A stretch of DNA of 64,000 nucleotides from contig NZ_KI911783.1 of assembly GCF_000515415.1 (NCBI RefSeq), positions 7,799,831 to 7,863,830 on the forward strand. The letters are read 5' to 3'. Positions 15,532 to 24,086 of the stretch are shown here, one piece after another. This DNA comes from Bradyrhizobium sp. WSM1417. GTDB taxonomy: Bacteria > Pseudomonadota > Alphaproteobacteria > Rhizobiales > Xanthobacteraceae. A program made the translations under genes and the position numbers. The notes under the pieces were generated by a model. The model ran no database searches. It had not been told where the DNA came from and worked only from the letters and a program-made list of their open reading frames with translations. Each line of letters begins with the position of its first letter. Positions within the stretch are counted from its first letter, which is position 1.

Positions 15532-18500
15532 ATGACGAGTTCGGATTTCCAGTTGCGAGGCGTGGGCGATCCCCGGCTGGCCGTGCACGCGACCTCGCCG
15601 CTGCCCGCCTGGCTCTGGTCGATCGACGGCACGCGCGTGCTCTGGGCCAATCCGGTCGGGGCAAGGCTGTTCGGCGCGGGCAATGCCACGGCGCTTGCAG
15701 AGAAGACCTTCGGGCCCACCGACAGCCACCGCCGCCAGATCATCCGGCTTGCCGGCCGGCTGCCTCCGAACGGCGCCATCCGGCTCGAACGGCTGCGCGG
15801 CTTCGGCGCCCGGCTCGGCACGCTGATGACCTGCGCCTGTGCCCGGCTCGACTTCGCCGATGGCGGCCGCGCTGTGCTCGTCACCGCGATGGACCCGATG
15901 CTGCGCTCGATGCCGCTGGTCGAGCGGCTGCTCCGTCTCGTCGACGGCGCCAAGACGCCGATGGCGGCGTTCGCGCCCGACGGCCTGTTCGTCGGCGCCA
16001 GCGAAACCGCCCGCACCCTGCTCGGCTTCCGCGATCTGGGCGAGGCCGGCCTCGAACAGGCGCGCAGCGATGCGCTTCGCCAGGGCCGCGCCGAGACACC
16101 GATCGGCATCGGCCAGATGGTGCTGCAGCGGGTCGGCAGCGGGGCCGATGTCGGTCTTGTCGCGCTGATCGAGCCTGCGGTGCAGCAGGCGGCGGCTGCG
16201 AGCGTGGACGTCGAACCCGGGGCCGCTGAAGAGGTCGCGCGCGAAGACATCGTTCAGCCTGAGCCCGCGCCGCCCCCTGCTCCGGCCGCAGTGCCGGAGC
16301 ATGTGCAAGCAGCGCCGCCGCACGAGGCGCCATCCGAAATCGCGCTGTTCGACGCCTTTGCCGAGGACGCGCCGGAAGCCACCGGGACGATCGCGCACGA
16401 ACCGCCCGCGCGCGAGCCGGCGACCGAGATCGTCACCATCCAGCAAGCCGTCGAGGAAGCGGCCGAAGCCGCGCCAGAAACTCCGGTTGAAAACTCGGCC
16501 GAAGCCATGGTGTCGCCGCAGGCCGCGCCGACCGTGAGCGGCATGGTCGAACCGCCGTCGGGCCACGAAGAGCCGCCCGCACCGCGTCAGCATCCGCTGC
16601 GCTTCCTCTGGAAGGCGGATGCAGAGGGCCGCTTTGTGCTGCTCTCCGACGAGTTCATCCGCCTGATCGGCCCGCGCACGGCCGCCGGCTTCGGCCGCCC
16701 CTGGCGCGAGATCGCCGACGCATTCGCGCTCGATCCTGAAGGCCGCGTGGCGCAGGCGCTTGCCAGCAAGGACACCTGGGCCGGGATCACCGTGAACTGG
16801 CCGGCCGATGGCGGCGAGCATCTGCCGGTCGAGCTTGCCGGACTTCCGGTTTATGACGGCGAACGCAATTTCGCGGGCTTCAGGGGCTTTGGCGTCTGCC
16901 GCGATCTCGACGGCCTCAACCGGCTCGATGCGCTCAGGCGTTTTGAGCTGCTGGCCGAACCGGCGGCGCCGCAAAGCCTGTCCGCCGATGTGGTCGAGCC
17001 GGAGCCCGAGCCAAAGCTAGAGGCGCCGCCGCCTCCGCCGATCGAGCCGCCCGCACCTGAGCCTGAAGCCGAACTGCCCCAACCAACACCCGACGCGAAT
17101 TCACACCCAACCGATCCGGAAACGCCAGTGGAAACGCCTCCCAATGTCCTGCCGTTCCGAGCGCCCGGCGACACGCGATCGCCGACGCTGACGCCGGTCG
17201 AGAACAGCGCGTTCAACGAGCTCGCCCGGCAATTGTCCGAGCGCCTCGAACGCGACAAGGAAACCATCGCGGCATCGGCCGAACCGGCGGATGCCGAGAT
17301 CACGCCCGAGGCGCCGGAGCCCGAGCCCAAGTCTGAGCTTGAGACGCCGCACGCGCCGGCCGAATGGCTGACCGCGCCCGCGCCGCCGGCGCACGGCCAC
17401 AGCACGCGCGACCGCGCGCTGCTCGACCTGCTGCCATCAGGCATCCTGATCTACCGGCTCGACCGCCTGCTCTACGCCAACCCCGCGTTTCTCGCGCGCA
17501 TGGGCTATGCCAGCCTGAGCGCACTGGAGAATGCCGGCGGGCTGGATGCGCTCTATGTCGAGCCGGGCGTGTCCGCGGCCAGCAGCACGTCGCAGGCAGG
17601 CACGCCTGTCACGATCAGCGCGACGCTCGCCAATGGCGAAGCGCCGCTGCCGACCACCGAGGCGCATCTGCACGCGATCGACTGGGACGGCGAGAGCGCG
17701 CATGCGCTGATCTGCGCGCTGCCGCAAGCAGCACCCACTGCGCCCGTCATCGCCGAGACCGTGGTCGCCGAGACCATTGTCCCCGAGATCTTCGCGTCCG
17801 AGCCCGAGGTCGGCGAAGCCGACGCGGAAGATCTCGCCGCCATCCTCGACACCACGGCCGAGGGCATCGTGATGTTCGATGCCGAAGGCAACATCCACGC
17901 CTGCAACCGCAGCGCCGAGGCGCTGTTCGGCTATGACGGCGAGACGCTGATGCAGCAGAATCTGGTGACGTTGTTCGCGCCGGAGAGCCAGCATGTCGTG
18001 ATGGACTATCTGGAAAACCTCAAGAGCCAGGACATCGCGAGCCTGCTCGACCACGGCCGCGAGGTGCTGGGACGCGAGAAGAAGGGCGGCGTCATCCCGC
18101 TCGCGATGATCATGGGCCGCACCAGGCCCGACGGCCCGAACTTCTTCGCCGTGTTCCGCGACCTCTCGCACAGCAAGCAGGGCGAGAGCGAGCTGACGCA
18201 GGCGCGACGTCTGGTCGAAGGCACGGCGAACGCCAAGGCCGACATGCTGGCGCGGATCAGCCACGAGATCCGCACGCCGCTCAACGCCATCATCGGCTTC
18301 TCGGAGGTGATGATCTCCGAGCGCTTCGGCACGCTCGGCAACGAGCGCTACGGCGAGTACATGAAGGACATCCGCGCCTCCGGCGAGCGCGTCATCGCCA
18401 TCATCGACGACCTGCTCGAGCTGTCGCGGATCGAGACCGGCAAGCTCGACCTCACCTTCGCCAACCTCAACCTCAACGATCTGGTCGAGGCCTGCGTGGT

Positions 18501-18924
18501 GGTGATGCAGCCGCAGGCCAATCGCGAGCGCATCATCATCCGCACCTCGCTCGGCCATGCGCTGCCGCAGGTGAGCGCGGATGCGCGCGCGATGCGGCAG
18601 ATCACCATGAACCTGATCTCGAACTCGATCCGGCTCGCCAGCGCCGGCGGCCAGGTCATCGTCTCGACCGCCCTCACCGATCGCGGCGAGGTCGCACTCC
18701 GGATCCGCGACACCGGCCACGGCCTCAGCGAACGCGAAGTCGCCGCCGCGATGGAGCCGTTCCGGACGCCACCGCCCGGCGACGCCGAGGACAATTCGGC
18801 GCTGAGCCTGTCGCTGACCAAGGCCCTTGTCGAAGCCAACCGCGCCCGGTTCAACATCAAGAGCGCGGCGAACTCGGGCTCACTGATCGAGGTGGTGTTC
18901 GCGCCGGCGCTGGCGCAGGCGTAA
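15532..18924 (+). CDS. Large PAS-domain sensor histidine kinase (PdhS/PleC-like)
   Basis: About 1,130 residues, predicted soluble. Order: a PAS-like N-terminus (PAWLWSIDGTRVLWAN), a Pro/Glu/Ala-rich linker, a middle PAS-like segment, a second acidic Pro-rich linker, a PAS (LLPSGILIYRLDRLLYANP), a PAS starting near residue 767 (TTAEGIVMFDAEGNIHACN), then HisKA with the phospho-accepting His near 911 (ARISHEIRTPLNAIIGF) and a HATPase. The H-box region resembles the PdhS/PleC/DivJ cell-cycle kinases. The N-box is NLISNSIRLAS and the G1 box RDTGHGLSE, but the G2 box is degenerate (NSALSLSLTKAL instead of G-x-G-L-G-L). ATG 15532 is preferred; a GTG at 15436 is possible. Confidence 0.82.
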   Translation: MTSSDFQLRGVGDPRLAVHATSPLPAWLWSIDGTRVLWANPVGARLFGAGNATALAEKTFGPTDSHRRQIIRLAGRLPPNGAIRLERLRGFGARLGTLMTCACARLDFADGGRAVLVTAMDPMLRSMPLVERLLRLVDGAKTPMAAFAPDGLFVGASETARTLLGFRDLGEAGLEQARSDALRQGRAETPIGIGQMVLQRVGSGADVGLVALIEPAVQQAAAASVDVEPGAAEEVAREDIVQPEPAPPPAPAAVPEHVQAAPPHEAPSEIALFDAFAEDAPEATGTIAHEPPAREPATEIVTIQQAVEEAAEAAPETPVENSAEAMVSPQAAPTVSGMVEPPSGHEEPPAPRQHPLRFLWKADAEGRFVLLSDEFIRLIGPRTAAGFGRPWREIADAFALDPEGRVAQALASKDTWAGITVNWPADGGEHLPVELAGLPVYDGERNFAGFRGFGVCRDLDGLNRLDALRRFELLAEPAAPQSLSADVVEPEPEPKLEAPPPPPIEPPAPEPEAELPQPTPDANSHPTDPETPVETPPNVLPFRAPGDTRSPTLTPVENSAFNELARQLSERLERDKETIAASAEPADAEITPEAPEPEPKSELETPHAPAEWLTAPAPPAHGHSTRDRALLDLLPSGILIYRLDRLLYANPAFLARMGYASLSALENAGGLDALYVEPGVSAASSTSQAGTPVTISATLANGEAPLPTTEAHLHAIDWDGESAHALICALPQAAPTAPVIAETVVAETIVPEIFASEPEVGEADAEDLAAILDTTAEGIVMFDAEGNIHACNRSAEALFGYDGETLMQQNLVTLFAPESQHVVMDYLENLKSQDIASLLDHGREVLGREKKGGVIPLAMIMGRTRPDGPNFFAVFRDLSHSKQGESELTQARRLVEGTANAKADMLARISHEIRTPLNAIIGFSEVMISERFGTLGNERYGEYMKDIRASGERVIAIIDDLLELSRIETGKLDLTFANLNLNDLVEACVVVMQPQANRERIIIRTSLGHALPQVSADARAMRQITMNLISNSIRLASAGGQVIVSTALTDRGEVALRIRDTGHGLSEREVAAAMEPFRTPPPGDAEDNSALSLSLTKALVEANRARFNIKSAANSGSLIEVVFAPALAQA

Positions 18925-19098
18925 GGCGAGCGCGATTTCCAGCCGGCGGTGCACGGTGGCGCCCGACGCAGGGCGCTACCTCATTGCGACTTCTTCCCGA
19001 GCGGAACCGAAGCCCCTTGTTGCGGCTTGAAGCCTGGACCCAGCGTTTCCCCTGCTGATCAGTTCGACACTGCAGCTCGCGCACCCCAGTGACTTCAA

Positions 19099-20268
19099 AT
19101 GACCGAACGAGCGAAATCCTTGGCATCGAAGCAGCGTCCGCCCAGGCGGAGCGAGCCGGTGCGGAGCGAGGGAGGCGCGACCCCCACGGACCGAAAGCCG
19201 CTGCCCACAGGCGCAGGCGCGCGCATGAACGCGCGGGTCGTGCTTGCCCTCGCGCTGGTCGCACTGGCGTTGTGGACGGCGGCGGGATTTCTCCCCGCAT
19301 TGATCTGGGCCGCGATTCTCGCAACCAGCCTGTGGCCGCTCTACACCAAGTTTGCGGCACGCGTGAGCTCCGGCCGCTCCAGCCTGGCCCCGCTGGTCTT
19401 CACGCTCGTCGTCGCCCTCATCCTGTTTACGCCGATGTCGCTTGCCGCCTATCAGATCGCACAACAAGGCGATCTGCTCGTGGGCTGGATGAAGCAGGCC
19501 GGAGAGAGCGGGATCGAAGTGCCCGATTGGCTCGCCCGTCTTCCGATCGCCGCAGAGAGCATGGAGCAGTGGTGGCGCAGCAATCTTTCCGATCCCAAAG
19601 CCGCGACCGCATGGCTGAAAAGCGTCAATGCGGACAACGCATCGGAACTGTTTCGAACGTTCGGCGGACAGCTGCTTCACCGCCTGTTTCTTCTGTTCTT
19701 TTCGCTGGTGGCCTTGTTCGTCCTGCTGCGCAACGGCCGGTCGATCTCGGACCGCGTGCTGGAAACCTGCGATCGGCTTTTCGGTGAGGCGGGAGAGGGT
19801 CTCGCCGAGCAAATGGTCGGTGCGATCCGCGGCACCGTGAACGGTACGGTGCTGGTCGCCGCGGGCGAGGGATTATTGATCGGCGTGGCCTATTTCGTCG
19901 CGGGCGTGCCGCATGCCATCGTCTTCACGATATTGACCACGGCCTTCGCCATGCTTCCCTTCGGCGCCTGGCTGGCTTTCACCGCCGCGGCGGTGGTCCT
20001 GGTTTCTGGCGGAGGCAGCGGCTTCGCAGCCGCGGGCGTCTTCTTCTGGGGCGCGATCGTCATGTTGGCCGGCGATCATTTCGTATGGCCGACCCTGGTC
20101 GGCGACTCGGCGCGGCTGCCGTTTCTGTTCGCGTTCGTCGGGATCTTCGGAGGCCTGGCTGCCTTCGGCCTCCTGGGCTTGTTTTTGGGTCCCGTGATCA
20201 TGTCGGCGTTGCTGGTGGTGTGGCGCGAGTGGGTGTTCCGACCTGTCGCGATCGAGAAGCACGGCTGA
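19099..20268 (+). CDS. AI-2E family transporter (UPF0118, YdiK-like permease)
   Basis: A 389-residue membrane protein with the family layout: two helices at the N-terminus (VVLALALVALALWTAAGFLP), a third after KFAARV, a long periplasmic region rich in charged residues, then a block of four to five helices with GLLIGVAYFVAGVPHA and FGLLGLFLGPVIMS. Members have been linked to autoinducer-2 export or ion antiport; most are uncharacterised. The ATG at 19099 gives a 42-residue basic N-tail; an ATG at 19225 would start just before helix 1. Neither has a clear ribosome site. Confidence 0.82.
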   Translation: MTERAKSLASKQRPPRRSEPVRSEGGATPTDRKPLPTGAGARMNARVVLALALVALALWTAAGFLPALIWAAILATSLWPLYTKFAARVSSGRSSLAPLVFTLVVALILFTPMSLAAYQIAQQGDLLVGWMKQAGESGIEVPDWLARLPIAAESMEQWWRSNLSDPKAATAWLKSVNADNASELFRTFGGQLLHRLFLLFFSLVALFVLLRNGRSISDRVLETCDRLFGEAGEGLAEQMVGAIRGTVNGTVLVAAGEGLLIGVAYFVAGVPHAIVFTILTTAFAMLPFGAWLAFTAAAVVLVSGGGSGFAAAGVFFWGAIVMLAGDHFVWPTLVGDSARLPFLFAFVGIFGGLAAFGLLGLFLGPVIMSALLVVWREWVFRPVAIEKHG

Positions 20269-20282
20269 GTCGCCGCGGGCAG

Positions 20283-20363
20283 ACTTGGCCTTGCGGCGCT
20301 TGCCTTCCTGGAGGATGTGGCCGGTGAGACGCGCGCCGGTCATGCCGAAGGGATGGCCGATCG
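20283..20363 (-). pseudogene. 81-bp exact copy of part of the thiolase gene
   Basis: Bases 20283-20363 are identical to 25193-25273, inside the thiolase gene at 25125-26297, and in the same orientation. The copy encodes the thiolase segment TGARLTGHILQEGKRRKAK in the corresponding frame, but identity stops abruptly on both sides. It is a gene fragment, not a functional unit. It bounds one side of the block 20364-25192. Confidence 0.9.
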
Positions 20364-20451
20364 GCGCTGGCGAAGGGGTAAGGCGGGATCAGGCTGGGAC
20401 TGGACTGGCGGCTGCCTATACGTAGTGGCGCAACCCGCTCGGACATGTAGT

Positions 20452-20946
20452 ATGGCCCTGCCGGAGCGGGGTACCAAATTGGACGGAATCAATCTTCACG
20501 ATCCCCTCTTCGCCACCTATGTCGTTGCCGCCAGCTTGATCATCCTCAAGGCCGTGGCGATGTCGTGGCTCACCGTAGTCCGGATGGTGAGGGCCCAGGG
20601 CGGCTACCGTTCGCCGGAGGACATCAAGAAGACACCACTGAATCCCGCGCCCGATCCGGCGCAGCTTCTTCCCAACGAAGATGTGGAGCGGATCCGCCGG
20701 ATCCAGATGAACGATCTCGAGAGCCTGCCGTATTTCCTGGTCGCGGGCTTTCTTTATGTTCTCACAAAGCCCTCGCTGCTTCTCGCGCAATGCCTGCTCT
20801 ACGGCTACGTTGCCTCACGCCTGCTGCATTTTCTCGCCTATCTCACCGGGCAAATTCACGACATTCGCGCAATGCTGTGGACCGTCGGCTCGGTCATCCT
20901 GGTCTTCATGACCATGCGCACGCTGCTCGTTGCACTCGGCGCTTGA
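20452..20946 (+). CDS. MAPEG family membrane protein (MGST1-like)
   Basis: A 164-residue four-helix membrane protein of the MAPEG superfamily (membrane glutathione transferases and relatives). The family signature is visible as VERIRRIQMNDLESLPYF, close to the MGST1 V-E-R-x-R-R-x-x-x-N-D-L-E pattern. Helices lie near 20-40, 88-108, 113-130 and 140-160. The ATG at 20452 is chosen because the frame upstream runs into the duplicated thiolase fragment. It probably conjugates glutathione to lipophilic electrophiles, inferred from family only. Confidence 0.82.
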   Translation: MALPERGTKLDGINLHDPLFATYVVAASLIILKAVAMSWLTVVRMVRAQGGYRSPEDIKKTPLNPAPDPAQLLPNEDVERIRRIQMNDLESLPYFLVAGFLYVLTKPSLLLAQCLLYGYVASRLLHFLAYLTGQIHDIRAMLWTVGSVILVFMTMRTLLVALGA

Positions 20947-20949
20947 GGC

Positions 20950-22953
20950 TCAGTCGGCTACGCCGGCGATCTGCTGGGCCGAAAGGTAGCGTTCAAGCGC
21001 CTCGTGCTGCTTGAAAAAACGCATGGCGCGCAGATCGCGGATCGTCGTTTTTTGTGCCGCATCGCGAACCCGGGTGACCTCGCGGGCTTCCTCCAGCCGG
21101 CCGACCCCGACCAGGTTGGCCGCGAGCATGCGATGTCCGGTGCCGTTGCTCGGATTGTGCCGAACCGACTTGCGCGCCCAGGCAACGCCCTCCTCGTACT
21201 GCCCGAGGGCAAAGTAGGACGCGGTCAATCCCGTCATCCACATATGGAGCATGCTGTCCTCGGGGCTGAGGACGAGAGACCGATGCAGGCATGCGAGTGC
21301 GTTGGCATAATCGCCTCCCATGCTGTCGATCATTCCGAGTACACCCCATGCGAAAGCCGAACTCGGATTGAGCCTTGCGGCTTCGCTGGCGTGAATGCGC
21401 CCCTGATCGTTGTCGCCGGCGGGCCCAAACAGCGTGAAGCCATAGACAGCGTGGGCGAAAGCGTCCCCACTATCCTGCTCAACGGCTCGGCGCGCCAGAC
21501 CGACCGCCTCGGACGCGGCATCCGCAGACATGTTGGCGCCGAGCGGCGGAGCCATCACGAGTCCCCAAGCCAGCGCCGCCAGCGTCGCCGTTCGCTCCTG
21601 ATCGAGACTCAGAGACCGCCGAAGCAGATCGATGGCCTTGACGATACCTTCGCGGGTGCCGCCCCATAAATGGTGAAGGCCGCGCAAATACAGATCATAG
21701 GCCGAAAGATCAGTTGGCGGCTTGCGGCGTGCGCGTTCGATCTCGGCGCTACGAACGGCGGGATCGACGACTGCGGCAACACTGCTGCTGACGTCGTCCT
21801 GCAGGTCGAAGATGTCGACCAGGGGGCGGTCGTAGCGATTGGACCAGACCTGGGCCTCGCTTCCGGTATGAGTGAGCTCGGCCGAGACGCGAATGCGGTT
21901 GCCCGCCTTGCGAATATGACCGCTCAGGACGTATTGCGCACCGAGTTGCTGCGCAATCTGCCGGCTGGTCATTCCCGTGTCCCGAAGGGCAAAGCTCGAT
22001 CCGGCCGCGATCACCACCAGCTCGCGAAAGCGCGATAGAGCGGTGATGATGTCTGCAGTGACGCCATCGGCGAAGTAGTCCTGTTCGGTTTCACCACCCA
22101 TGTTGCGGAACGGAAGCACCGCCACGAAGGGCCTGTCCTTGCCGAACACGTGCTCCGCCTGGTGCGAAAGGTCTGCCGTCGGCTCCGCTGCCGGCAGAAC
22201 GATCTTCTGCTCCTGGACCTTGCGCAATTCCGCAGCCAGCGCGCTGGTTGTGGCATCGGGCGCGGTGCCGAGCTCTTGCTTCAGCAAGGCAACGACGGCC
22301 TGATAATATTTGAGTGCCTCGGCGTTGCGGCCAGCCGCGGACAACGCGCGCATGATCAGGCGGTGCGCATCCTCGCGCATGCTGTTGAGTGCATTGGCGC
22401 GCTGGCCGGCGAGCAGAGCATCGCCGGCACGTCCCTCGGACAGTTCATGCTCGCCGAGCGCCACCATCGCGCCGACAGCCAGCTCCGATAACCGCTCGCG
22501 TTCGCCGGCCAGCCACTCGCTCCAGCCCTCAGCGTTGACCGCGATGTCATCGACGAGGCGCCCGCGATAGAGATCTGCCGCCGCGGTCAGCGCGTCACGG
22601 CTGCCCTTTCTGACAAGCCGCTCGAATTGCGGCACATCGCACGTGATCACAACGGCATTCAACGAAATGAATTCGCCGTCACTCCTGAGAGCACTCTGAC
22701 CAAGAACTTGACGTAGCTTGAACAGCGCCTGCCGGAGGTTTTGCTTCGCCTGCGCTTCGAAGTGCGATCCCCACAGCAACGTCGAGAGTTTTTCGCGGTG
22801 CTGAGGCTGAGGTGCCGTGCAGGCCAGATAGGCCAGCAATCCCGCGAGCTTCTTGTTCGGCAAGCTGACGGCGCCGTTCGGCCCGATCAGTTCAAAACGT
22901 CCAAGAAGCGCGAGAGTAAAACTTGGGCTGCGCGCGGATGCAGTTTCGGTCAT
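20950..22953 (-). CDS. SARP-type regulator with TolB-like and TPR regions
   Basis: A 667-residue protein. Residues ~10-100 form a winged helix of the OmpR/SARP type (FELIGPNGAVSLPNKK, then LSTLLWGSHFEAQAKQNLRQALFKLR). Residues ~100-250 form the bacterial transcriptional activator (BTAD) TPR domain. At ~278 a TolB-like segment begins (VAVLPFRNMGGETEQDYFADG), as in many adenylate-cyclase- or CadC-like regulators, followed by TPR-type repeats to the C-terminus. It probably senses a protein or small ligand and controls neighbouring genes. It is divergent from the four tiny membrane genes at 23142-24011, its likely targets (inference). Confidence 0.82.
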   Translation of the reverse strand: MTETASARSPSFTLALLGRFELIGPNGAVSLPNKKLAGLLAYLACTAPQPQHREKLSTLLWGSHFEAQAKQNLRQALFKLRQVLGQSALRSDGEFISLNAVVITCDVPQFERLVRKGSRDALTAAADLYRGRLVDDIAVNAEGWSEWLAGERERLSELAVGAMVALGEHELSEGRAGDALLAGQRANALNSMREDAHRLIMRALSAAGRNAEALKYYQAVVALLKQELGTAPDATTSALAAELRKVQEQKIVLPAAEPTADLSHQAEHVFGKDRPFVAVLPFRNMGGETEQDYFADGVTADIITALSRFRELVVIAAGSSFALRDTGMTSRQIAQQLGAQYVLSGHIRKAGNRIRVSAELTHTGSEAQVWSNRYDRPLVDIFDLQDDVSSSVAAVVDPAVRSAEIERARRKPPTDLSAYDLYLRGLHHLWGGTREGIVKAIDLLRRSLSLDQERTATLAALAWGLVMAPPLGANMSADAASEAVGLARRAVEQDSGDAFAHAVYGFTLFGPAGDNDQGRIHASEAARLNPSSAFAWGVLGMIDSMGGDYANALACLHRSLVLSPEDSMLHMWMTGLTASYFALGQYEEGVAWARKSVRHNPSNGTGHRMLAANLVGVGRLEEAREVTRVRDAAQKTTIRDLRAMRFFKQHEALERYLSAQQIAGVAD

Positions 22954-23141
22954 TCCGCCTCAAAAATGAGCAGATGCGCTCACGGATATACATCCTACAC
23001 GAATTGCCGCGTTAGCGAACAATATTAACGCTGCAGTGACGGCTGAGTAACGCCGGCAACGACGACAGTGGGGTCAGATCGCATCGCGACGAGATGCCGG
23101 TTGGTTGATCGACGCGGAGCAATTTCATCCGGAAAGCCAGC

Positions 23142-23294
23142 GTGCGCGCGCATCGCCTCATCATGATCGTCGTTGGCCTGTTCGTGGTCCTCGCCGGATT
23201 CGACGCGGCGTTGAGTTCGTTTGCACATCCGACACCCAGGGCCGCTTCGCAGTCGCCGCCCCCAGTCGCGCCGCTCCTATTCGGAGGCGACTGA
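23142..23294 (+). CDS. Tiny membrane or exported protein (50 aa)
   Basis: A GTG-initiated frame of 50 codons with GGAAAG upstream. An N-terminal basic start (VRAHR) is followed by a hydrophobic helix (LIMIVVGLFVVLAGF), then a Pro/Ala-rich tail ending in PLLFGGD. It could be a signal-anchored peptide or a cleaved secreted peptide. First of four tiny genes on this strand, divergent from the SARP-type regulator. Function unknown. Confidence 0.45.
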   Translation: MRAHRLIMIVVGLFVVLAGFDAALSSFAHPTPRAASQSPPPVAPLLFGGD

Positions 23295-23336
23295 TCGCAC
23301 GCCGGCATCACAACAGCCATCAAACAGGAGGTCGCA

Positions 23337-23561
23337 TTGACCGACATCGCGCAGCGGGGAAGACAATCGTACAGGCTTCTCGCGTCCGACCAAGAACGGC
23401 GATTGGTTTCGAGATGGAGACTTGGAATCGTCGCCTTCTATGGCACGCTCCTGGCGCTGGTGCTTGCCTTCGCGGCGATGAGCAAGGCGCCCCGAGAGCG
23501 CCAAGCCGACCGTGCCTCGGACGATTTCGTCACGCACTCCATTTCAGCCCCCCGGCCGTAG
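23337..23561 (+). CDS. Tiny single-pass membrane protein (74 aa), TTG start
   Basis: A 74-residue protein whose TTG start at 23337 has a perfect AGGAGG (23324-23329) seven bases upstream, which is strong support for translation. Residues 1-28 are polar and basic, ~29-49 form one helix (LGIVAFYGTLLALVLAFAAM), and the tail is charged (SKAPRERQADRASDDF). Second gene of the tiny-protein cluster. No family recognised. Confidence 0.6.
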   Translation: MTDIAQRGRQSYRLLASDQERRLVSRWRLGIVAFYGTLLALVLAFAAMSKAPRERQADRASDDFVTHSISAPRP

Positions 23562-23601
23562 ACGATCGAGACCAGCGACAGCAGAGCACGTGGAGAAAAT
23601 C

Positions 23602-23808
23602 GTGAGCAATCAGAACCGTGCTGCGTCTCCAATCCAGGCCGGATCACCACCATCGCACGACAGAAAGCGAACAGGCGGCGAGACGCGCTTGATGATCCTC
23701 GTTCTGCTGGGCTTCGGCCTTGTTCACGTGATCGGCGCGATCCTCATTCAACGCGCGTCGACCGAGCGAGGTGATCCGCCCCTGATCCTCGCTTCGCACA
23801 CCGACTGA
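23602..23808 (+). CDS. Tiny single-pass membrane protein (68 aa)
   Basis: A GTG start at 23602 has GGAG nearby; another in-frame GTG lies at 23590. Residues 1-30 are polar and basic (SHDRKRTGGETR), ~31-51 form one helix (LMILVLLGFGLVHVIGAILI), and a short polar tail follows. The layout, basic N-terminus plus central helix, matches the preceding gene, so the two may be functionally related. No family recognised. Confidence 0.55.
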   Translation: MSNQNRAASPIQAGSPPSHDRKRTGGETRLMILVLLGFGLVHVIGAILIQRASTERGDPPLILASHTD

Positions 23809-23858
23809 CGCCCGCCACATGCAGCCGGTTCATGGGATTTGAAAAACCAGGAAGCAAC

Positions 23859-24011
23859 ATGCCAGCAATCATACGCACGATTTCCCATACGGTCCTCTCG
23901 GTCACCGGCGCCGAATTGGCGAAGCACGCCCTCTTGTTGTGCGCAGCGTGCGCTTTTGTGTTCGTGCTCTCACGAACCTACGGCCTGGATTTGAGCGCCG
24001 GATTCTTCTGA
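23859..24011 (+). CDS. Tiny single-pass membrane protein (50 aa)
   Basis: A 50-residue ATG frame with AGGAAG at good spacing. One hydrophobic helix (HALLLCAACAFVFVLSRTYG) with two cysteines lies in the C-terminal half. Fourth and last of the tiny genes, 75 bases before the BASS-like transporter, so the five may form one operon. No family recognised. Confidence 0.55.
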   Translation: MPAIIRTISHTVLSVTGAELAKHALLLCAACAFVFVLSRTYGLDLSAGFF

Positions 24012-24086
24012 CGTTCGCAACGGTGGCCGACATGACTGAAATCTGAAGACGCATCGTCGTCGATGCGCAAGTCTTGAGGAGCTGAT

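Noticed and set aside
20317..20451. N-terminal extension of the MAPEG frame
   Set aside because: The extra residues come from the duplicated thiolase fragment read in another frame; the same residues appear antisense to the thiolase gene.
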